A DNA stretch of 64,000 nucleotides from contig NZ_JAWLHG010000017.1 of the NCBI RefSeq assembly GCF_041690465.1, positions 38,842 through 102,841 on the forward strand, read 5' to 3'. Under the pieces are notes generated by a model. The model did not search any database and had not been told where the DNA came from. It was given only the letters and a program-made list of their open reading frames with translations. The stretch comes from Falsiroseomonas sp041690465 (GTDB lineage Bacteria > Pseudomonadota > Alphaproteobacteria > Acetobacterales > Acetobacteraceae). Positions 42,601-50,706 of this stretch are shown piece after piece (position 1 is the stretch's first letter; each line of letters begins with the position of its first letter). The translations under genes and the position numbers were made by a program.

Positions 42601-43056
42601 GTCGCGGTGAAGAACGGCCGCACCAAGACCGGCAACAAGATGGCGTGGATCCGCTTCTCCGACGCGCAGGGCAGCTACGAGGCGACCTTCTTCAGCGAGA
42701 GCCTCGCACGCGCCGGCGAGCATCTGACGGAGGGCAACGCCATCCTGCTGACGGCGGAGATCCGCATGGATGGCGAGACCATCCGCATCACCGCGCAGGA
42801 TGCCGAGCCGCTGGAGAAGGCGGCGCAGGGCATCGCCGGCGGCATCAAGCTCTGGCTGGAGCAGACGGCCGCGATCGGCTCCATTCGCGCGCTGCTCCAC
42901 CGCGAGGGCAAGGGGCGCGGGCGCGTCGTGCTGGTGCCGGTCACCGGGCCGGGGCAGGAGGTGGAGATCGCGCTGCCCGGCGGCTTCAACGTCTCGCCGC
43001 GGCTGATGCAGGCGATGAAGGTGCTGCCCGGCGTGGCGGAGGTGCAGGAGTTGTGA
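39607..43056 (+). CDS. dnaE: DNA polymerase III subunit alpha
   Basis: The 1149-residue replicative polymerase. The N-terminal PHP domain begins FVHLHTHSAYSLSEGAIK and keeps its metal-binding HxH pair. The polymerase domain has GPGRGSGAGSV and the catalytic aspartates in MPDFDIDFCQDRRDEV. A helix-hairpin-helix region and an OB domain (MKLAGTVVAVKNGRTKTGNKM) follow. ATG 39607 (MSASFVHLHTHS) is the start; the longer open frame back to 39388 is antisense to the deaminase. The stop overlaps the next gene (GTGA), an unusual coupling for dnaE. Confidence 0.97.
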   Translation: MSASFVHLHTHSAYSLSEGAIKAEKLPALARAAGMPAVALTDSANLFGALEFAQGCTAKGIQPIMGCQLFLGRAATDEPGRAHDPQRSRPDPIVALARDAAGLENLQRLSSAGFLGSDPSGQPCVTLETLGRHAQGLILLTGGTTGPLGRLLAEGRREAARKLLAQLREMFGPDDLVVELHRHGLAVERAIEPGLLRLADEHGLPIVAANDVYFAEAKMHEAHDALLCIAESRVLAEQDRRRVTREHWFKAAEAMRELFADLPEACDNTLAIARRCAVMAESRKPELPICPKVRPGMTEPETVAAMAREGLEKRLDAQKTPEEARGVYRERLAYELGVIEKMGFSGYFLIVADFIQWAKQNDIPVGPGRGSGAGSVAAWALLITDLDPLRFGLLFERFLNPERVSMPDFDIDFCQDRRDEVIQYVVREYGADRVAQIITFGKLQAKAAVRDVGRVLGMPYGQVDRIASLIPFNPAKPVTLAQAIEGEPKLQEMRDNDEQVARLLDVAQQLEGLYRNASTHAAGVVIGRKPLMEIVPLYRDPRSEMLITQYSMKYVEQASLVKFDFLGLKTLTVLERAVDLLKTQGIVIDLATLPLDDAKSYAMLAKGDAAGVFQFEGQGMRECLRMMRPDRFEDLIAAVSLYRPGPMANIPAYCQRKHGEKWEPPHPAIRHIVDETYGILVYQEQVMQIAQDLAGYSLGGADLLRRAMGKKIRSEMEAQRRIFVDGAVKNGVPEAKAGEIFDLMEKFAEYGFNKSHAAAYALVAYQTAYLKANHPVAFLAASMSLDLDKTEKLAGHMQEAARLGIPVLPPDVNLSGAEFVMETMADGKAAIRFALGAVKRVGVAAMKELVKARDAGGPFASLSDFAGRVDPKLLNKMQLENLAKAGAFESLERNRARVVQGAEFILRGAQEAAERRLNPTRDMFGAETAPPPLRLPEAQDWPMLERLTYEAEAVGFHLSAHPLDTYKKALAKLGVVSSAQIAERARGGAARMKLAGTVVAVKNGRTKTGNKMAWIRFSDAQGSYEATFFSESLARAGEHLTEGNAILLTAEIRMDGETIRITAQDAEPLEKAAQGIAGGIKLWLEQTAAIGSIRALLHREGKGRGRVVLVPVTGPGQEVEIALPGGFNVSPRLMQAMKVLPGVAEVQEL

Positions 43057-43790
43057 CCGATGACCTGCCCGACCTCTCGCCCGACCGCGCGCCACTGATC
43101 GACGCGGCGCTGGAACGTCGCCACGCGCTGCGCTTGGGCGAGGACGTGGCGCCGCTGCTCGCCGCGCTGCCCGCGGAGGCGCAGCCCTTCGGCGAGTTCC
43201 TGCTGGCCGAGATGGCGCGGCAGGCGGCGCGGCTGGACGCGCTGGAGGATGCACAGCGCGCGGCGATGCTGTCGCGCGAGGAGCGCATGCGCCTCGATCC
43301 GCTGCGCTTCATCCCGAAGTCGCGGCTTGGCGCCGCGCTTGGCCCGGCGGAGGAGCCGATCGAGGGGCCGGTTGCGCTCGATGCCGGCGCGCCGGACTTC
43401 GTCGGCTTCGGTTGGTGGCAGGCGGAGCGCACCGAGGGCGGCTCGCTGCGCTGGTCGGGCGCCTCGCGCTGCGCAACCCTGCTGCTGCCGGCGCTCGGCG
43501 GCGGCGAGCTGGTGCTGACGCTCTGCCTGCGCGCGCCGTTCGGCCTGCCGCTCGACATCGGCGAGCACGACCTGTTCCTGGACGGGGCACCGCTCGCCTT
43601 CCACACGGTGGCCAATGACGGCGTCGTCGGGATCTTCGAGGCGGCGCTGACCCTGCCCGAGATGCCGGCGAGCGCGCGGCTGACGCTGCTGCTGCACGGC
43701 CCGCAGCACGACGATCCGGCCGTCGGGCCGAAGCGCGACACGCGCCGCATCGGCCTGGGCCTGATCTGGGCGAGGATCGAGCGCGCTTGA
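43053..43790 (+). CDS. Hypothetical protein coupled to dnaE, possible beta-rich glycan-associated domain
   Basis: A 245-residue protein starting at GTG 43053, inside the dnaE stop codon. Residues about 1-85 are charged and helical; residues about 105-245 are beta-rich, with repeated hydrophobic strands (ATLLLPALGGGELVLTLCL, ARLTLLLHGPQHDD). This resembles the small jelly-roll-like domains found beside glycosyltransferases, but I do not recognise a named family. It is itself coupled to the following gene by a TTGA overlap. Start-stop overlaps on both sides support it being a real translated gene. Confidence 0.6.
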   Translation: MTDDLPDLSPDRAPLIDAALERRHALRLGEDVAPLLAALPAEAQPFGEFLLAEMARQAARLDALEDAQRAAMLSREERMRLDPLRFIPKSRLGAALGPAEEPIEGPVALDAGAPDFVGFGWWQAERTEGGSLRWSGASRCATLLLPALGGGELVLTLCLRAPFGLPLDIGEHDLFLDGAPLAFHTVANDGVVGIFEAALTLPEMPASARLTLLLHGPQHDDPAVGPKRDTRRIGLGLIWARIERA

Positions 43791-44947
43791 CTGCGGCGCG
43801 CATCATCCTCACGGGCGATTTCCTTCGCCCGCAGGACGAGGCGTTCCGGCCGGCGCAGACGGGCAACATCCTGTGGCTGCACCGGCTGCTGCGCCGGCCG
43901 CTCGCGGCAGCATCGGGCCTCGAGGTGCAGGCGCTGGCCTGGGCGCCGCCGGCGGGTTCGGGCGCCATCGCCTTCGACACGCCGGCCTTCTTCGCCGAGG
44001 CCGGTGCGCCCGCCGACATCGAAGGCTGGGTCGGGCTGTTCGACGCGTCGGAACTGCCGCGCGACGCCGCCCGCCTGCTGGCGCGCGCCTTCGAGGGCGC
44101 GGCGGCGGTGATCGGCTTCGAGCTGGCGGAGACGCAGAAGCGCCTGCTGACGCGCCTCGGCATCGCCTGGGTGGACCTGAACATCCATCCGGTGCGCTTC
44201 GGCCCGGACCTCCTCTTCGCCGTGCAGACGAACCACGCCGCGATTGCCGAGGCGCTGGCGCCGCACCATGCCGAGGAGCATGTCTTCGAGCCCTGGGCCG
44301 ATCTTCTCGCCGCGACGGCGGTGAAGGTGCCGCTACACCCGCCTGTCACGGAATCCGTGCTGGTGGTCGGCCAGACGCGCGTGGACCGTGCACTGATCGC
44401 GCAGGGAAGGCTGCTCGATCTCGCCAGCTTTCTCGAAGCCTTTCACAAGGCGGTGGGGCGCGAGGGCCGCGTGCTGTTCAAGCCGCACCCCTACAACGCG
44501 GACGGCTTCGGCCTGCACGATCTCTGCCTGCCGCTGCGCCGCATCCGCGAGGCGACGGACAACGCCTATCTGCTGATGGCGCAGGACAGCATCCGCCGTG
44601 TGGTCGGCGTCTCCTCCTCGCTGGTGGAGGAGGCGCGCTTCTTCGGGAAGGAGGGCGTCTTCCTCGGCACGCCGCCCTTCCGTCTGGCGCGGCAACGCCA
44701 CGAGTTGGCACCGGGCATGCACGCGAGCGTGGTGGATGCCTGGCTCTCGGCCGATTTCTGGCGAGACCTGCTGGCACCCGTCCTGCCGGTTTCTGCGCAT
44801 GATGGAAGGAGGCCTGCGCTGGGGCCCAACGCGTTGCGCGGCGCACTGCGCCAGTTCTGGGGCTGGGACGAGATTGCCTTCCAGCTGCCCTTCGACCTCG
44901 TCCAGCAGCGCGTCGCCGCGCGGGCCGAGCGGCAGTTCTGCCCGTAG
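43787..44947 (+). CDS. Unknown protein, possible capsule/GT-B glycosyltransferase-like
   Basis: A 386-residue protein with a TTG start at 43787 overlapping the previous stop (TTGA). The second half carries FKPHPYNADGFG followed by VVGVSSSLVEEARFFGKEGVFLG. This pairing of a KPHP loop with an SSS-x-x-EE-type segment is reminiscent of capsule-polysaccharide and CDP-glycerol transferase GT-B folds. That comparison is by eye and moderate at best. The gene stops (TAG 44945-44947) exactly at the left edge of an IS element but is not truncated by it. Confidence 0.5.
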   Translation: MTAARIILTGDFLRPQDEAFRPAQTGNILWLHRLLRRPLAAASGLEVQALAWAPPAGSGAIAFDTPAFFAEAGAPADIEGWVGLFDASELPRDAARLLARAFEGAAAVIGFELAETQKRLLTRLGIAWVDLNIHPVRFGPDLLFAVQTNHAAIAEALAPHHAEEHVFEPWADLLAATAVKVPLHPPVTESVLVVGQTRVDRALIAQGRLLDLASFLEAFHKAVGREGRVLFKPHPYNADGFGLHDLCLPLRRIREATDNAYLLMAQDSIRRVVGVSSSLVEEARFFGKEGVFLGTPPFRLARQRHELAPGMHASVVDAWLSADFWRDLLAPVLPVSAHDGRRPALGPNALRGALRQFWGWDEIAFQLPFDLVQQRVAARAERQFCP

Positions 44948-44957
44948 CTAGTCGTCC

Positions 44958-46642
44958 GTGAAGAACGTGGAGGCCCGCGGATTTCCTTGGGTTTCTGGCC
45001 GGCGCAAGTATTCGCGTTTGCAAGGTCGCTGTCCGGAGCGGGTGAAAACCTTGCGATTCGGCGCCCCTGTTGCCGCCGGTCGAGCGGCGCGATTCTGTCG
45101 GCGCGTCGCCGCGCAGGAGCACGCCCCGTTGCCTCCCGTATCGCCGCCGCCCGAGCAGCCCGAACTCTTCCTTTCGGCCCTGGTGAACCTGGTCGATTCG
45201 AAGCATCCGCTGGTGCGCCTGGCCAGCCTGATCGACTGGCAGCGCTTCGCCGAGGCCTTCGGCCCACTCTACCGCGACGGCATCGGCCGGCCCGGGCTGC
45301 CGACCCGGCTGATGGTTGGCCTGCACCTGATCAAGCACATGGACGGGCTCTCCGACGAGGCCGTCTGCAGCCGCTTCCTCGACAGCCCCTATGTCCAGCT
45401 GTTCTGCGGCGAGGCCCACTTCCAGCACGCCCTGCCGCTCGACCGCTCCTCGATGACCCGCTGGCGCAAGCGCATCGGTGCCGAGCGGCTCGAACTGCTG
45501 CTCGCCGAGACGCTCGCCGCCGCAGAGCGCACCGGGGCCGTCGAGCCGAAGCACTTCCAGCGGGTGACCATCGACACCACCGTCCAGCCGAAGGCGGTGA
45601 CGCACCCGACCGACAGCAAACTGCTGCATCGCGGCGTCGAGATCCTCGGCCGCCTCGCACGCCAGCACAGCATCGCGCTGCGCCAGTCCTACGTGCGCGT
45701 CTCCACCCGCGCCCGGCGCGAGGTCGCAAAGCTGATCCATCGCGGCCGCCACCGCGAGGCCGAGCGCGTGGTCCGGCGCATGCGCACCTGGCTCGGCCGG
45801 CTTGCCCGCGACATCGCCCGCAAGATCGCCGGCGCCGACGAGGCGGTGCGCGCCGCCTTCGCTGCGCCGCTCGAGCGCATCGCCCGCCTGCTGCGCCAGC
45901 GCCGCGATGACCGCGGTCGCGAGAAGATCTACGCGCTGCACGCCCCCGAGGTGGAGTGCATCGGCAAGGGCAAGGCACGCACACGCTTCGAATTCGGGTG
46001 CAAGGTGTCCCTCGCCACCACCAACCGACCAGCACCGGGTGGGCAGTTCGTGCTCGGCGCCCGCACCCTGCCGGGCAATCCCTTCGACGGCCACACGCTC
46101 GCCGAACAGATCGCCCAGATCGAGCGCATCACCGGCTTGCCCATCGAGCGCGCCTATGTCGACCGCGGCTATCGCGGGCACGACGCCGACAAGGCGCGCG
46201 TCTTCCTCTCCGGACAGAAGCGTGGCGTCACGCCGACCATTCGTCGCGAGATCAGACGGCGTGCCGGCATCGAGCCAGTGATCGGCCACATGAAGGCCGA
46301 CGGCCATCTAGGAGCCTGTCCGAGTATTCCCCGCCCACGCCGCAGTCAGCAATTTTGATACGCGAAGGCTATCATCGGTATCCGCCTTCACTTTCACAGA
46401 CGCTATAGGAGCAAGGTTGTGTCGCCCTTTGTCGCGAATCTGCTTTCTCGGACAGGCTCCTAGGCCGCAACTTCCTCGCTGGCGCTGCGGGCGACGCCAT
46501 CAACGTCACCCTGGCCACCGCCGGCCACAACCTCCGCCTCCTCCGCGCCTGGCTGATCCGGCTTCTTGCGTTCCTCCTCAGCCTCCTCGCCATCAGCGCG
46601 CCCACGGCTCTCATGCCGGCACTGCGGCTCATCGCCCGCTGA
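44958..46642 (+). pseudogene. IS5-family transposase, C-terminus disrupted by insertion
   Basis: A DDE transposase with the IS5 pattern: FLDSPYVQLFCGEAHFQH, then RVTIDTTVQPKAV (first Asp), ERAYVDRGYRGHDADKAR (second Asp) and GIEPVIGHMKADGHL (Glu). After GHL the frame runs into a nested element and stops at 46358 (466 codons). On the far side, from 46464, the original C-terminus resumes (RNFLAGAAGDAINVTL) and ends at TGA 46640-46642. All three catalytic residues remain, but the terminal roughly 60 residues are replaced by element-encoded ones. The start is GTG 44958 or more likely GTG 45042 with GGAG upstream. Confidence 0.85.
46308..46463. mobile_element. MITE-like 148-bp element nested in the transposase gene
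   Basis: Perfect 17-base inverted repeats, CTAGGAGCCTGTCCGAG at 46308-46324 and CTCGGACAGGCTCCTAG at 46447-46463, bound a segment with no coding capacity. Removing it with one CTAG copy restores the transposase frame (GHL-GRNFL), which proves insertion. CTAG (or the inner TA) is the target duplication. The GAGCCTGTCCGAG ends look like those of IS5-family elements, so a non-autonomous derivative of another IS is likely (inference). Confidence 0.85.
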
Positions 46643-46667
46643 AATCGCATTCTTCACGGGCGACTAG

Positions 46668-47954
46668 CTACTCCGCGGCCTGTGCCACCGCTGCGGTGCC
46701 GCGCGGCGCGAAGGCGAGATCCAGCCCGGCGAGGAACTCCTTGAGCCCGATCACGTCGCGCACCGTGGCCCCGTAGGCCGCGCGGCGGGCGGGATGCGCC
46801 GCATCCAGCATCGCGCGCGCCAGGTCCACCGGCGAGCCGCGCTTGAAATGCATGCCGTCCACGCCGGCCTCCACCTTCTCCGCCATGCCGCCGATGTCGG
46901 CGACGATCAGCGGCGTGCCGGCACGGCGCGCTTCCTGGATCACCACCGGCGAGTTCTCCCACCAGATCGAGGGCACCACCGCCCAGCCGACCGAGCGCAT
47001 CAGCTCCACCGCATCCAGCGGGTCATAGCGGCCGGCGAAGGAGAGGCTCTGGCCGGATGCCTCAATGACCGGCTCCAGCACCGGGAAGAAGCGCAGCACG
47101 TCCTCCCGCTCGGCGCCGAAGACGGTGACGGTGATGCCGGGGTCCTCGCGCAGCGCCAGCGGCAGCGCGCGCAGCAGGATGTCGAGGCCCTTGAAGGGTG
47201 TCGGCTGGCCGAAGAAGCCGAAGCGCGCTGCCATGCGCTCTGCGTCGCACTGCATGCGCGGCGTCGCCATCAGCTCGTCGCCCAGGTAGTTCTCCAGCAC
47301 GGAGGAAGGCCGCCCCTTGAGACCCCAGGCTTCGTAGCGGGCGCGCACGAACTCGCTGGGGTAGATGATGTGGTCGAAGCGCCGCATGATGGTCAGCAGC
47401 GTCGCCTTGCGGAAGGCGAAGCGTTCCAGGGTCTGGTCCGGAAAGCAGGCCAGGCAGCTCAGCGGGCTCTCGCGCCGGCAGAGCTCGCGCGAGCGGGTCT
47501 TGATCATCTGTCCATGGTGCAGGCAGATGGCCAGCATCTCGTGCAGCGTCATGACGAAGGTGGCGTCCGGCCGCGCCTCCATCAGATCGTGGATCAGGTC
47601 CACGCCGAGCCGCCAGTAATGATGGAAGTGGTAGACGTCGCTGCGCAGCCCGGCGAGGAACTCCACCATCATCCGCCGCTGATAGGGATCCTCCCAGCCC
47701 AGCCGGTCCTCCGCCATGCCGGCGAAGGCGAAGACGTAGTCGTCCTCGCCATGCTCGATGATCTGCTCGATCGGGCGCTGCGCCGCGTATTGCGTGCCGA
47801 CATCGCAGGCGCCGACAAACACCGCCCGGCGGCCGGCGGCGCGCATGGCGAGGAACTGCCGGTGCGCCGCCATCTCGCCGCCGCCCTTCGAGAAATCGGG
47901 ATGCGAATGGGCCAGGATGCAGACGCTGCGGTCGGCGGCGGGGACCTCAGCCAT
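46668..47954 (-). CDS. Glycosyltransferase family 4 protein
   Basis: A 428-residue GT-B glycosyltransferase. The N-terminal acceptor-side loop is HPDFSKGGGEMAAHRQF. The donor domain starts near RFGFFGQPTPFKGLDILLRAL and contains the conserved EARRAGTPLIVADIGGMAEKV nucleotide-sugar region. It transfers a sugar to an unknown glycan at the cytoplasmic face. The start ATG 47954 overlaps the stop of the upstream minus-strand gene by eight bases. The stop (TAG, read from CTA at 46668-46670) lies in the hexamer flanking the IS. Confidence 0.88.
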   Translation of the reverse strand: MAEVPAADRSVCILAHSHPDFSKGGGEMAAHRQFLAMRAAGRRAVFVGACDVGTQYAAQRPIEQIIEHGEDDYVFAFAGMAEDRLGWEDPYQRRMMVEFLAGLRSDVYHFHHYWRLGVDLIHDLMEARPDATFVMTLHEMLAICLHHGQMIKTRSRELCRRESPLSCLACFPDQTLERFAFRKATLLTIMRRFDHIIYPSEFVRARYEAWGLKGRPSSVLENYLGDELMATPRMQCDAERMAARFGFFGQPTPFKGLDILLRALPLALREDPGITVTVFGAEREDVLRFFPVLEPVIEASGQSLSFAGRYDPLDAVELMRSVGWAVVPSIWWENSPVVIQEARRAGTPLIVADIGGMAEKVEAGVDGMHFKRGSPVDLARAMLDAAHPARRAAYGATVRDVIGLKEFLAGLDLAFAPRGTAAVAQAAE

Positions 47955-49542
47955 GGAGGGCAGGCTCCGGCAGGATGGCGTGCGGGGCGGCGGGCGCGGC
48001 GCCGGCCGACCAGAGGCGTTGCAGATGCGCATTCACCAGCTCGGCGGCGTGGCGGTTGCCCCAGGCGCGTTGCACCGGCGTGAAGCGGGCATCGCGGTGT
48101 GACGCGCCGCGCGCCTCCGCCGGGCCTCCACCACGCGCGCGCAGCAGGCGCTGCAGGCTGTCGGTCAGCGCGGGCGCGCAGCCGGCCACCGCATGCAGCG
48201 CCAGCAGCCGCGCCACCTCGGCCGCATCGAGCGGGCGGGAGAAGGCACGCTCCGGCGTGCCGGCGGCCACGGCCTCGGCGAAGGCGGCGGCGTCCACCGC
48301 GATGATGCCGGCGCGGCCCGCGGCCTCGCGCAGCGCCTGCGTCGCCTCCACGCCGACCATCACCTCCACCAGGCCGCGCCGCGCGAAGGCCTGCGCGACA
48401 TCGTCGGCGGCCGCGCCCATCACCAGCACGGTGTCGCAGCGGCGTTCGAACTCGGCGGCGGTCACGTGGAACAGGCGGCCGGCCATCGGGTCGTCGGCGC
48501 CGAGGATCAGCGCCAGCCGCGGCAGCCGGCCGGCACCCGGCTCGGCCGTCGCGCCATGGGCGGCGAGTGCGCCGAGCATCGGCGAGAAGGCGGCCTCGCG
48601 ACGCGCCAGCACCTGGCGCAGCAATTCGAGCCCGGCCGAGGCGGCGGCTTCGACAGGCAGGGCGAGCGCGGCGGCGGTGGTTCGGCACGCGGCGTCGAGC
48701 AGGTCCGGCACGGTGGCCGGGCCGGGCTGGCAGCGCAGCCAGACCTCCTCGCCCGGGCGCAGCTCGGCCCGCACGATCACCTCGACCGATTGCAGCCGGT
48801 CGAGCACCGCCGGCTCCAGCCGGCCATAGCCGCCGAGCGCGGCGGGCATCCGCGTGCCGTGCCAATCGGCCAGCGGCAGCAGCACCGGCTCGGCCAGCGC
48901 ACCGGCCTCGCCGCGCAGCCAGCCGATGATGGCGGCGCCGATCTCCGCCTCGCGCGGGACGGCGCCAGCGGCGCGCAGCATCACCAGCACCTCGCCGGAG
49001 GCGGCGGTGAGCGCCTCCACCTCGGCCAGCTGGCCGAAATTCTCGGCGCGCCCGCGCACCAGGGGCAGCCGCGCCATCCAGTCGGCGAAGGCGCCGAAGG
49101 GGCGGCCCTGGTAGCGCAGCAGGCTGCCGAGCGCGGCATTGCCGGCGCTCTCCTGCATCAGCCCGAAGGTGACGCGCCAGTTGCGTTCGGCGGTTGCCTT
49201 GAAGAGGTTGGCCTCGATGCTCGGGTCGCGCATGTCGGCGCGCAGCAGCGCATCGCCGGCTGCGAGCGTGAGGACCAGCTCGCGCGGGTCCTCCGGCAGG
49301 TCGAAGAGCAGGGTGAAGCCGTTCACCGCGGCACGCCGCGGATCGGCGGGCACCACGTCCGGGCGCGGATGGAAGCTGCAATGCTCGATCGCGCAATCGC
49401 CCTCGGCGCCAGCGGAGACCGAGAGCTCCGTGCCGACGCCGCGCGGCGTCATCGCCCAGCCATAGGCGATGCCCCGGCGCGGCGTGACCATTGCGACGCA
49501 GTCGAGCGCCAACTGCAGAGATTCATCCAGATAGACGAACAC
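47947..49542 (-). CDS. Hypothetical protein co-transcribed with a glycosyltransferase
   Basis: A 531-residue protein with no family I can name. It starts MFVYLDESLQLALD. The N-terminal third is beta-rich with acidic residues. The middle (about 180-330) is Ala/Leu-rich and helical. The C-terminal third contains a Rossmann-like stretch RLALILGADDPMAG followed by RCDTVLVMGAAADDVA. Overlap with the downstream GT4 gene indicates a shared transcript, so a role in the same glycan pathway is plausible. It could be a degenerate glycosyltransferase or an assembly partner. Confidence 0.6.
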   Translation of the reverse strand: MFVYLDESLQLALDCVAMVTPRRGIAYGWAMTPRGVGTELSVSAGAEGDCAIEHCSFHPRPDVVPADPRRAAVNGFTLLFDLPEDPRELVLTLAAGDALLRADMRDPSIEANLFKATAERNWRVTFGLMQESAGNAALGSLLRYQGRPFGAFADWMARLPLVRGRAENFGQLAEVEALTAASGEVLVMLRAAGAVPREAEIGAAIIGWLRGEAGALAEPVLLPLADWHGTRMPAALGGYGRLEPAVLDRLQSVEVIVRAELRPGEEVWLRCQPGPATVPDLLDAACRTTAAALALPVEAAASAGLELLRQVLARREAAFSPMLGALAAHGATAEPGAGRLPRLALILGADDPMAGRLFHVTAAEFERRCDTVLVMGAAADDVAQAFARRGLVEVMVGVEATQALREAAGRAGIIAVDAAAFAEAVAAGTPERAFSRPLDAAEVARLLALHAVAGCAPALTDSLQRLLRARGGGPAEARGASHRDARFTPVQRAWGNRHAAELVNAHLQRLWSAGAAPAAPHAILPEPALHG

Positions 49543-49702
49543 CAGGACCTCCGCCCGCCCTACGCGCCGCCCGGCCCCCCGTCACGCCGGGCGCAGCGCG
49601 CCACGGCGACAGAGCGGTGGTTTGGCGCCCCCTGTCAACCTTGCCGCGAGGCCTGCGCGGCGTCGTTCCGCGTGGGAGCTGTCAGGCCGCGCCCCAGGCC
49701 AA

Positions 49703-50491
49703 TCACTCCGCGCCCCAGGCGACGAACGGCCCGTTGCGGAAGCCAGCGCCCGCCTTTCCGTAGCGGAAGGGCGCACCCTCCGGGGTGGTGACGCGGCCAC
49801 CGGCGGCCTCCAGGACCGCCTGGCCGGCAGCGGTGTCCCATTCCATGGTGGGGGCGAGGCGCGGGTAGACATCCGCCTCGCCCTCCGCGACCAGGCAGAA
49901 CTTCAGCGAGGAACCGATCGAGCGGCGCTCGCCGACCGGCAGCGCCGCGAGGAAGGCCTCGGTCTGCGGGTCGAGATGCGAGCGGCTGGCCACCGCCACC
50001 AGCGCCTCGGCGGGGCGCGGCCGGGCGCGGACCGGCCGCCAGGCGATCGCACCCGCGTCGCCCCCGGCCGGCAGGTCGCCGGCCTGCGCGCCAAGCCCGG
50101 CGGCTCCCTGCCAGATGCGGCCGAGCGCCGGCGCATAGACCACGCCGCAGACGGGCCGGCCGGCCTCGATCAGGGCGATGTTCACGGTGAACTCGCCGGT
50201 CGGGCCGAGGAACTCCCGCGTGCCGTCGAGCGGGTCCACCAGGAGGAAGGTCGCGCCTTCGGGCGGGGCGACGCGGGCGGCGTCCTCCTCCGAGACCACC
50301 GGGATGGTGGGGGCGGCGGCGGCGAGGCCCGCGGCGATCACCGCTTCGGCCGCCAGGTCGGCCTCGGTCAGCGGGCTGCCATCGGCCTTGGCCTCCACCG
50401 AATGGGGGCGCTGCCGCACCTCGACGATGCGCGCCCCGGCCTCAGCGGCGATGGCGACCAGGCGGGGGAGCAGCGCGGCGGCATCTTGCAT
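49703..50491 (-). CDS. cysQ: 3'(2'),5'-bisphosphate nucleotidase (inositol monophosphatase superfamily)
   Basis: A 262-residue Mg2+-dependent phosphatase that hydrolyses PAP (and possibly PAPS) to AMP. Superfamily motifs are KADGSPLTEADLAAE, the metal site VVSEED, the signature LLVDPLDGTREF (about residues 75-86) and the C-terminal MEWDTAAGQAVLEAAGG. GTREF after the DPLDGT core is typical of CysQ rather than SuhB. ATG 50491 gives the normal N-terminus. It is divergent from cysNC across a 215-base gap, fitting a PAPS production, use and recycling module. Confidence 0.9.
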   Translation of the reverse strand: MQDAAALLPRLVAIAAEAGARIVEVRQRPHSVEAKADGSPLTEADLAAEAVIAAGLAAAAPTIPVVSEEDAARVAPPEGATFLLVDPLDGTREFLGPTGEFTVNIALIEAGRPVCGVVYAPALGRIWQGAAGLGAQAGDLPAGGDAGAIAWRPVRARPRPAEALVAVASRSHLDPQTEAFLAALPVGERRSIGSSLKFCLVAEGEADVYPRLAPTMEWDTAAGQAVLEAAGGRVTTPEGAPFRYGKAGAGFRNGPFVAWGAE

Positions 50492-50706
50492 CGTGCGGAA
50501 CGTTCCTGCGGTCACGAGGGGAAGGGCACCAGGGTGCTCTTGAGGCGCTGGCACCTTGCAGCGCTGAGGTGGTCCATGGGATAGCGCACCCGCGCGCCGG
50601 TTGCACCCCGTGCGAAGGCGTGTGACGGCGGCTGCATCTCAAGTCGGGCGTGGCTTCCGGGGTGGGGCCGTGCTGCAGGACAGGCGGATTCGAGGATAGC
50701 GGGATC

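Larger units (their letters stand above)
44951..46664 (+). mobile_element. IS5-family insertion sequence, interrupted by a MITE-like element
   Basis: The ends are inverted repeats: GTCGTCCGTGAAGAACG at 44951-44967 and its near complement at 46648-46664 (two mismatches in 17). Both ends are flanked by the hexamer TAGCTA (44945-44950 and 46665-46670). Because TAGCTA is palindromic, the exact target duplication cannot be fixed; CTAG, AGCT or the full hexamer fit. One transposase gene fills the element. Without the nested 152-base insertion it would be about 1.56 kb. It lies between two convergent genes of a glycan locus. Confidence 0.85.

Noticed and set aside
38986..43254. 1422-codon open frame on the minus strand
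   Set aside because: It is antisense to dnaE and the deaminase region and is rich in Arg, His, Gln and Ala with no recognisable domain. Long antisense frames are expected in GC-rich DNA with strong third-position bias.
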